Positions 58,998 through 64,000 of a DNA stretch of 64,000 nucleotides are shown here, piece after piece. The DNA is from Runella limosa DSM 17973 (GTDB taxonomy: Bacteria > Bacteroidota > Bacteroidia > Cytophagales > Spirosomataceae): contig NZ_KI519422.1 of the NCBI RefSeq assembly GCF_000482465.1, forward strand, positions 248,001 through 312,000. Reading direction: 5' to 3'. Under the pieces are notes generated by a model. That model saw nothing but the letters and a program-made list of their open reading frames with translations, was not told the DNA's origin and did no database searches. A program made the translations under genes and the position numbers. Position 1 is the first letter of the stretch. Each line of letters starts with the position of its first letter.

Positions 58998-59685
58998 CGA
59001 TTACCTCAGGGATCCGCCCAAAGTCATCAATTTCAACGTCAGCTTCAACACTTACCTCGGTAGTTTCCCAACCTTTGACGTTGAGCCAAATGGTTTGGCA
59101 ACCAACGGCTTTAGCGGGTACAATATCTTTGCTGTACGAATCACCAATAACGACGCATTCGTGGGCGGCAAAACCTAGTTCTTGTACGCCCAAGGCATAA
59201 ATGGCCGCATCGGGTTTCCGAACCCCCACAACGGCTGACTCAACGATGGCTTGGAAATACCCCGCGATCCCGAAGTCTTGTAAGACCGTGGATAAGTTTC
59301 CGTAAAAATTAGAAACCATTACCAAAGGATAGCGGTCGGCCAATTGAGCCAAAACGGGCGCTGCTTGTTGAACAGAGCTTTTGGCAAACTGATAGCAATC
59401 GAGGGCAATGGCCTTGCCAAGTGAGGCGGGTAGGTCTATGCCTTCGTTGCGCAAAAACAGAAACTGCTGTTCTACCTTCAGTTGTAATGTATCTAAAAAA
59501 GTGTGCCGAGGCTCAATAATCGGGTTAATAGCCAAGGCTCTTTCTCCGTAGGAATAGGCTTTGAGGAATGCTTCTTCTGGTACACCAGCTTGGTGTTTTT
59601 CGTAGCTATCCCAAAGAACCCTCCCCCAGTGGAGGCCGTTGGTGTCGATGGTGCCTCCGTAATCAAACAATAATCCTTTTATCAT
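58987..59685 (-). CDS. HAD-superfamily hydrolase
   Basis: 232 residues. Motif I is FDYGGTID (residues 7-14), motif II MVSNFYG, motif III region VGVRKPDAAIYALG, and motif IV VVIGDSYSKDIVPAKAVG: the layout of subfamily I HAD phosphatases with a helical cap (about 15-95). The second Asp of motif I (DxD) is Gly here, the acid/base position in phosphatases. DYGGT variants occur in HAD proteins of uncertain activity, so a reduced or different reaction is possible. It lies between the flippase-like gene and the PfkB gene on the minus strand; its stop codon is inside a palindromic repeat. A phosphatase step in lipid head-group synthesis would fit the neighbours. Confidence 0.88.
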   Translation of the reverse strand: MIKGLLFDYGGTIDTNGLHWGRVLWDSYEKHQAGVPEEAFLKAYSYGERALAINPIIEPRHTFLDTLQLKVEQQFLFLRNEGIDLPASLGKAIALDCYQFAKSSVQQAAPVLAQLADRYPLVMVSNFYGNLSTVLQDFGIAGYFQAIVESAVVGVRKPDAAIYALGVQELGFAAHECVVIGDSYSKDIVPAKAVGCQTIWLNVKGWETTEVSVEADVEIDDFGRIPEVIGGL

Positions 59686-59792
59686 AAGTAATGGTCTCTG
59701 TTAACAGTTATTTGTTATCTGTTAACGCTATTAAATATCAATGAGTTAGCTAAATAATGAGTTTAGCTACTTGTTGTTTCATTGCACAAGAC

Positions 59793-60827
59793 TTACTCGA
59801 CGGGAGCGAGGTCTTCTTCCTCCTTTGCAACAGGTTGCGCTTTTTTTGTTTTAATCATCAATAACCCAATCATAATCCAGACCACTTCGCGAATGCGCGT
59901 GACTAAGCCAATGAAAACACCTGCCGATGCGGGCATTCCGACGGCCGTAAGTGCCAAGGCCAATCCACCCTCGCGGGTGCCGAGTTGCATGGGTAAAAAG
60001 AAAATAAGATTGGCAAACAACGACGAACCCGAACTGATAATCAGCGAATCGACGATGGACATATTGAGTCCAATGGCTTGACCTGTAAAATAAATTTCGG
60101 CGCAACCCACCACGCGAGCTGCAAATTCGAGCCAAAGGGAAGCATGAAAACGGCGTCGTCGTTCGGCATAAAGAATCCGAATTTGGTCGTCGATTTCGTG
60201 CAACGTATCGGCTTTATTGGCCAGCATGGCTTGCACTTTAGTTCCTACCCAAGGCAGGCGCGTCAACAGGCGAAACGTACTCACGGTAAAGCCGCGCTTG
60301 TAAGCGCGCATAAACCAAAAGCCCAGTATCAGCCCCACCACCAGCATGATCAAACAGCCCATGAGCATCAAAGGTGCAAGCGGGACAAACGCAAAAATGA
60401 GCAAGATGGACGCCAACCAGAAAATCACGTGCGAAAACATGTGCATCAGGCTGTAGAGCAGCACCGACGAACTCGCTTTTTGGAGTCCCAGCGTGGGCTT
60501 TAGTTCCATAATGCGGTAAGGTTCACCGCCCAACGCTACAAAAGGCGTGATGTAATTAATGACGTAGCCCGTAATGGTGAGCCGCAAAACTGACCCAAAT
60601 GACAGATTGCTTTGCGGCAAATTCGGCTCCTGAATGATGGCTTTGAAAGCCAACGCATTGAGGATATAAATCACTAACCAACTGCCAATGACGGGTACAA
60701 ACCACCAGCCTGTTTTTTGGATATTTTCCCAAATAACCGCAATACCCAAGCCATGCACCATATACATCAGCGTACCGACGCCAATGGCCATGAACAGGAT
60801 TTTGTAGGTGACGGCGTTGATTTTCAC
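59793..60827 (-). CDS. Flippase-like membrane protein (lysylphosphatidylglycerol synthase TM family)
   Basis: 344 residues with about eight membrane segments (for example 8-27 MAIGVGTLMYMVHGLG, 41-63 WWFVPVIGSWLVIYILNALA, 116-150, 155-175, 250-275, 290-330). The pattern GYVINYITPFVALGGEPYR (about 90-108), the family's signature, identifies the UPF0104/LPG-synthase TM family, and LPMQLGTREGGLALAL is the second conserved stretch. Members either transfer lysine to phosphatidylglycerol (with an extra C-terminal domain, absent here) or act in flipping or synthesis of lipid-linked products. The gene starts one base after the CDP-alcohol transferase gene ends, so the two are translated together. It probably moves or finishes the lipid made by that enzyme (inference). 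Confidence 0.9.
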   Translation of the reverse strand: MKINAVTYKILFMAIGVGTLMYMVHGLGIAVIWENIQKTGWWFVPVIGSWLVIYILNALAFKAIIQEPNLPQSNLSFGSVLRLTITGYVINYITPFVALGGEPYRIMELKPTLGLQKASSSVLLYSLMHMFSHVIFWLASILLIFAFVPLAPLMLMGCLIMLVVGLILGFWFMRAYKRGFTVSTFRLLTRLPWVGTKVQAMLANKADTLHEIDDQIRILYAERRRRFHASLWLEFAARVVGCAEIYFTGQAIGLNMSIVDSLIISSGSSLFANLIFFLPMQLGTREGGLALALTAVGMPASAGVFIGLVTRIREVVWIMIGLLMIKTKKAQPVAKEEEDLAPVE

Positions 60828-60828
60828 G

Positions 60829-61761
60829 TTAGGCAGTTAGTTTTTGGTAAAAATGGCGGCTCACTTTTTCCTGACTTACGCACATGTAAATCAAAATGGG
60901 GTTGAGCACGAAAATGTCGAAGAGAAAGTAAATCCACGCTTGGTCGATGAAGAGCCACAAAAACAAGAACAGCACGCGGGTGTTGAACTGAACGATGTTG
61001 GTATATTTCATCAATGGCTTATTCATGGCGCGAAAATCGGTGATAAGCCATTCGGGCAAGCCGTTTTGGAAACGTTCGCGCACCACGCCCAATAGTTTTT
61101 GGAGATTAGGCGAAAATCCTTCTTGTAATTTGGTGTAATTGAGGTAGCTGCGTGCAATGAGTTTTAAGAAAAAATGATTGCCCCAAGAAAGTTTATCATA
61201 GTCTTTTTGCAAGTCATGGCTGTTGTCTAGCTCACTACCTGAAGTGCCTTTGATAAAGAACAAATGCACGTTTCGGTAATAATCAGCCATAGCAGACTGC
61301 ACCACGTGCGATATACCTGCCACCACGCCTGGAACCCAAATCAACGCACTCCAACCTTCGTTTTGACTGCGCAAACAGATAGCGACGTGAATGGCAATAA
61401 ACCAAAAGTCGCCCGCAAGTCCGTCCAAAATGCGGCCTAAGCGGCTTTTATTGTTGGTCAGTCGGGCCAATTGCCCGTCGGCGCTGTCAAGCGAATTGGC
61501 AAATACCAACGACAACATCCCGATGACGTTAATCCAAAGTTCTTGGTAGTAAAACAATATCCCCGCCGCTACGCCAAAGAAAATGCTGATAATGGTAACG
61601 GCGTTGGGCGTAATGCCTATTTTGGCGCAAAAAAGGGCAATTTGGTAGCCAATAGGGCGGTAAAACCAAATGTCAATTCGTTCTTCGGTGTCGTTGGATT
61701 TGAGCGAACTTTGAAACGCACTTGCCTGAGTGGTTTGGGTATCTTTTGTCAATGTCTCCAT
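60829..61761 (-). CDS. CDP-alcohol phosphatidyltransferase family protein
   Basis: 310 residues. The full family motif D-x2-DG-x2-AR-x8-G-x3-D-x3-D is visible as DSADGQLARLTNNKSRLGRI followed by LDGLAGDF (about residues 90-117). Membrane segments flank it (about 40-60 IALFCAKIGITPNAVTIIS, 62-85, 118-135, 150-165, 260-300). The enzymes displace CMP from a CDP-activated alcohol and join a phosphodiester, using two metal ions held by the Asp residues. The acceptor could be an inositol phosphate, glycerol phosphate or other alcohol. The neighbouring nucleotidyltransferase and PfkB-type kinase suggest a CDP-polyol donor. It is tightly coupled to the downstream flippase-like gene (1-bp gap). Confidence 0.93.
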   Translation of the reverse strand: METLTKDTQTTQASAFQSSLKSNDTEERIDIWFYRPIGYQIALFCAKIGITPNAVTIISIFFGVAAGILFYYQELWINVIGMLSLVFANSLDSADGQLARLTNNKSRLGRILDGLAGDFWFIAIHVAICLRSQNEGWSALIWVPGVVAGISHVVQSAMADYYRNVHLFFIKGTSGSELDNSHDLQKDYDKLSWGNHFFLKLIARSYLNYTKLQEGFSPNLQKLLGVVRERFQNGLPEWLITDFRAMNKPLMKYTNIVQFNTRVLFLFLWLFIDQAWIYFLFDIFVLNPILIYMCVSQEKVSRHFYQKLTA

Positions 61762-61817
61762 TCGTTATCGTTAGTATAGGTAATGGTTAAAATGTATCAG
61801 CGAGCAACTGCTAACAG

Positions 61818-62699
61818 TTAACTCACTGCTACGGGCTGTAGCTCAAATTGTTCGGCAATGGCTTGAGCTATATAAACGGATGCTTCTTGGCGGCAAGGCG
61901 CAAAGCTTGGCCAATCGTTGACGTCGATGAGGTGAAAATTCCCGTGTTTGTCGATGATGGCATCGCCTCCGTAAATATGAATGTTGAGTACTTCTGCCGA
62001 GGCGTTGGCGGCTTGCTGCAAGGCTTTTTCGTCAAACGGATAATAGACCGATTGACCGTTGATGTGTTCGTACTCGGCGTACTTGTGGTGATTGTTGGCG
62101 TACGGATAAAACCAGAAGAAAAAGTCGGTGTTGCGTACGGCATAAAATTTCACCAAATCGCCACGGAGGTGTTCCGAAATAACGGCGTCGGGAATTTCGC
62201 GCAGGGCGTATTCTTGCAGCATTTCTTTGGCTTCTTCGGCCGTGGCCGCAAACGACACGTCTTCTTTGTGGATGGCGTGAAAATCGCCTCTTTTTACCCA
62301 AAATCCTTTACCTGGAAGGTTTTCAAAAACATCGTTTCCATCGTAATCCGTTGGTACAATGTAGCTTTTGGGGTACGGAATGCCGTTTTCCAACAAATTT
62401 TTGGTCATGTTGGTACGGAAACAGTTTTCAATGCCAAAGCCCGAATTAACGACGATTTTTCCTTCGTTTTCAAGCTGTTGTAATTTTTTTACGACCCGTT
62501 TTTGGCGCGCCATGGTGAAAATGTACTGGTGAGGAATCTCAGTGGCTGCTAAGAAGGTATCTTCGTCCCAAAGCTGGACCGAGTACCCCATTTTTTCGAG
62601 CTCTTGGATAACCAAAGAAAAAATCGCACCGTCGTTTCCGACGTGGTTGGGCGAAAACTTTTTGTTTCTGGTTACTCCAAGTAATGTGGTGGTTTTCAT
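61818..62699 (-). CDS. ATP-grasp-type protein
   Basis: 293 residues. The central part has the ATP-grasp build: a substrate-side domain (VTRNKKFSPNHVGNDGAIFS), the nucleotide-binding stretch NGIPYPKSYIVPTDY followed by KGFWVKRGDF, and the metal-binding end GGDAIIDKHGNFHLIDVNDW. Such enzymes join a carboxylate to an amine (or similar) through an acyl phosphate made from ATP. The exact reaction is unknown; the N-terminal region is not like glutathione or D-Ala ligases. It sits between the nucleotidyltransferase gene (with a palindrome array between) and the CDP-alcohol transferase gene (56 bp), pointing to a step in the same pathway, for instance adding an amino acid to a head group (inference). 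Confidence 0.85.
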   Translation of the reverse strand: MKTTTLLGVTRNKKFSPNHVGNDGAIFSLVIQELEKMGYSVQLWDEDTFLAATEIPHQYIFTMARQKRVVKKLQQLENEGKIVVNSGFGIENCFRTNMTKNLLENGIPYPKSYIVPTDYDGNDVFENLPGKGFWVKRGDFHAIHKEDVSFAATAEEAKEMLQEYALREIPDAVISEHLRGDLVKFYAVRNTDFFFWFYPYANNHHKYAEYEHINGQSVYYPFDEKALQQAANASAEVLNIHIYGGDAIIDKHGNFHLIDVNDWPSFAPCRQEASVYIAQAIAEQFELQPVAVS

Positions 62700-62716
62700 G
62701 ATACGAATAGTTGCTT

Positions 62717-63014
62717 AGACTTTCCAATTGGCTTGGTGTCAGATTTGGAGAGTCTGGTTAATTTTACTGTGCTAGACTTTCCAAGTCTTGAACTCGTTGG
62801 TTGTCAGCCTTGGAAAGTCTTGTTTATTCGGTTGTATTAGACTTTCCAAGTCTTGAATTCGTTGATTTTCAGCCTTGGAAAGTCTTGTTTATTACGTTGT
62901 ATTAGACTTTCCAAGTCTTGAATTTGTCGATTTTCAGCCTTGGAAAGTCTTTTTTATTCCGTTTATTAGACTTTCCAAGTCTTGAACTCGTTGGTTATCA
63001 GACTTGGAAAGTCT
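62717..63014. repeat. Array of five palindromic repeats (AGACTTTCCAAG...CTTGGAAAGTCT)
   Basis: Hairpin units at 62717-62755 (divergent), 62774-62820, 62839-62885, 62904-62950 and 62968-63014. Each has 12-bp arms (AGACTTTCCAAG / CTTGGAAAGTCT) around a loop of about 22 nt, and units repeat every 64-65 bp with spacers of about 18 bp (TGTTTATTcgGTTGTATT type). It fills the 319-bp gap between the nucleotidyltransferase and ATP-grasp genes. It probably is a dispersed palindromic element (REP-like) that has expanded, and may act on mRNA ends. Confidence 0.93.
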
Positions 63015-63018
63015 CTCT

Positions 63019-63723
63019 TTAGGCTTCGCTTAAAAACAGTTCCGCCGTTTCTATGTCCCTTACATGGTCGATGTCAACGATTTTTTTGAAGGGAAATGCT
63101 TTTAATTGTAATCCTTCCGTGACTAAACGACGCTGAAAGTTTCGCATACGGTTGGTGCCACTTTCGACGGCTTGGGTGACTTGTGCCAAAGCGCGGCTGC
63201 GTAAACAGTAAATCCCGCCCGAAACGTAAGGAATTGGATCGTCGTTGGTGTCGCAAAAATCAGTAATTCCAAGTTGCTCGTTGGTTTTTACGAACAAAGG
63301 ACTCTCGTCATCCACAAACGACGTAACGGCCATCAGCCCATCCAACGAAGGTGCCGCTTGGAAGGCGTTGATATAAGCTTCAAATTCCTCTTCGATAAAT
63401 ACGGTGTCGGTGGTGGTCAGGCAAAAATCGCTTGGCTGCTCGGTACTTTTTAGTAATTCGTAAAAACTGTGGAGCGAACTCGGCGTTGATTTCTTTACGA
63501 TAAAAACAGGTACAGGATACTTGGCCTGCAACAAGTGATTTTCGAGCACTTCTGAGGCTTCATTGATGATAATATGTACAGATTCAGCTCGGTTACGGGC
63601 AAAAACTGCAATCAGGCGGTCAATTAGCATTTCGCCGTGCAACTGCACCATGGGTTTGGGAAGGGTAAATCCCTCCTTCGCCAATCGTGACCCTTCACCC
63701 GCTGCTATGATTCCGTATTTCAT
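63019..63723 (-). CDS. Nucleotidyltransferase (MobA-like NTP transferase)
   Basis: 234 residues. Starts MKYGIIAAGEGSRLAKEGFT and LPKPMVQLHG, the nucleotide-binding start of sugar-phosphate nucleotidyltransferases, and contains CLTTTDTVFIEEEF (metal-binding region of the active site) and YVSGGIYCLRSRAL (substrate side). The typical length of a single-domain NTP transferase is 220-250. It would couple a phosphorylated sugar or polyol to CTP or UTP. In archaea and some bacteria, a domain of this type is fused to a CDP-alcohol transferase for inositol lipids; here they are separate genes in one cluster, which suggests the same logic (inference). ATG at 63723 is the first of the frame. Confidence 0.9.
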   Translation of the reverse strand: MKYGIIAAGEGSRLAKEGFTLPKPMVQLHGEMLIDRLIAVFARNRAESVHIIINEASEVLENHLLQAKYPVPVFIVKKSTPSSLHSFYELLKSTEQPSDFCLTTTDTVFIEEEFEAYINAFQAAPSLDGLMAVTSFVDDESPLFVKTNEQLGITDFCDTNDDPIPYVSGGIYCLRSRALAQVTQAVESGTNRMRNFQRRLVTEGLQLKAFPFKKIVDIDHVRDIETAELFLSEA

Positions 63724-63854
63724 TTTGGTGTCTGTTTTTTGTTTATCTGTTAACGGGGAGCACGAGGTCTTTTATTTGACCACATAGTTCAGATAGTTCT
63801 CTATGTGTTAATTCTCAGGTGCTCTATGTGTTAAAATAAACAATAGATAACTGT
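63724..63854. other. Short intergenic region with direct repeats
   Basis: Holds two copies of CTATGTGTTAA (near 63801 and 63823) and TCTGTTAACG near 63745; GTTAAC also lies upstream of the minus-strand starts at 58854, 59685 and 61761. No hairpin with a T run is seen. Confidence 0.4.
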
Positions 63855-64000
63855 CTAAAAATCAAGTCTAAAACGTGTTCTTACTCCCCACTGAACCGTG
63901 TTTGGGTTGTTGAGGTAACTAAAACGTCGTACCAAATCGACCCGAACTAATTTGAAAATATTGGCCACGCCAACGCTTCCTTCAATGTACGGTTGGCTGC
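63855..64000 (-). CDS. C-terminal end of a DUF5686-like outer-membrane protein (partial)
   Basis: Minus-strand frame open from the window edge to TAG at 63855-63857, giving the last 48 residues. The end reads PYIEGSVGVANIFKLVRVDL, then VRRFSYLNNP and WGVRTRFRLDF. This pattern, with a terminal Phe, is typical of the barrel end of DUF5686/carboxypeptidase-like-regulatory-domain outer-membrane proteins of Bacteroidota. Only the end is present, so the rest of the protein cannot be judged. Confidence 0.7.
   Translation of the reverse strand, partial: SQPYIEGSVGVANIFKLVRVDLVRRFSYLNNPNTVQWGVRTRFRLDF

Noticed and set aside
61848-62483. 211-codon open frame on the plus strand
   Set aside because: It lies fully opposite the ATP-grasp gene, whose family motifs are clear.
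62717-63014. CRISPR array
   Set aside because: Palindromic arms with short, near-identical spacers of about 18 bp; no unique spacers and no cas genes.

Overview
The window looks like a chromosomal segment of a Bacteroidota bacterium, most likely a Cytophagales-type organism. The evidence is a protein ending in a type IX secretion (T9SS) type A-like sorting domain, TAnnTTTG (-7) promoter boxes, start codons without Shine-Dalgarno sequences, very large secreted proteins built from SdrD_B-like, DUF11-like, Ig-like and fibronectin III-like repeats, a DUF4833-like protein and a DUF5686-like outer-membrane protein end. No rRNA, tRNA, CRISPR array, transposase or phage gene was seen. The genus cannot be fixed from the sequence alone.

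Layout. (1) 1-2033, minus strand: the start of a DivIVA-like coiled-coil protein (runs off the left edge) and an M61-type peptidase. (2) 2161-18897, plus strand: a TPR histidine kinase and a NarL-type response regulator, then a tight six-gene unit (4987-18897) coding for an outer-membrane barrel candidate, a 2007-residue secreted protein, a 350-residue secreted protein, two fibronectin III proteins (one with a T9SS tail) and a lipoprotein. The regulator and the barrel gene share an 18-nt upstream element at the same distance from the -7 box, and a perfect LytTR-style direct repeat lies between them. (3) 18876-23060: housekeeping genes (rdgB-type pyrophosphatase, two FKBP lipoproteins, a DHH phosphoesterase, ndk). 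(4) 23257-26572: a degenerate LuxR-type response regulator, a four-TM LytTR regulator and, divergent from it, a 59-codon gene followed 15 bp later by a lipid-A-acyltransferase-like gene. (5) 27197-56492: four giant paralogous surface proteins (2797, 2307, 1355 and 2810 residues), each with its own terminator. They differ at the N-terminus and middle but share a C-terminal block: an Ig-like module, a DUF11-like module and a Cys-rich end (GCCP...NCCP..C.P plus a basic tail) that matches neither standard T9SS tail. (6) 56831-57259: a small secreted protein with four LLAxLPTxDE repeats. (7) 57354-63723, minus strand: a seven-gene run (nucleotidyltransferase, ATP-grasp, CDP-alcohol phosphatidyltransferase, flippase-like membrane protein, HAD hydrolase, PfkB kinase, DUF4833 protein) that looks like synthesis of an unusual phospholipid or polyol-phosphate head group. 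It is interrupted by two arrays of short palindromic repeats. The end of a DUF5686-like outer-membrane protein lies at the right edge.

How it fits together. Most of the window builds and regulates the cell surface. A two-component system probably controls the 14-kb envelope operon. The LytTR/LuxR pair sits between repeats of one TTCACGG-type element and next to a possible peptide plus acyltransferase unit. The four giants are probably alternative adhesins or matrix proteins exported and anchored by one shared C-terminal signal. The most novel candidates are that C-terminal signal, the peptide/acyltransferase/LytTR locus and the co-regulated envelope operon.
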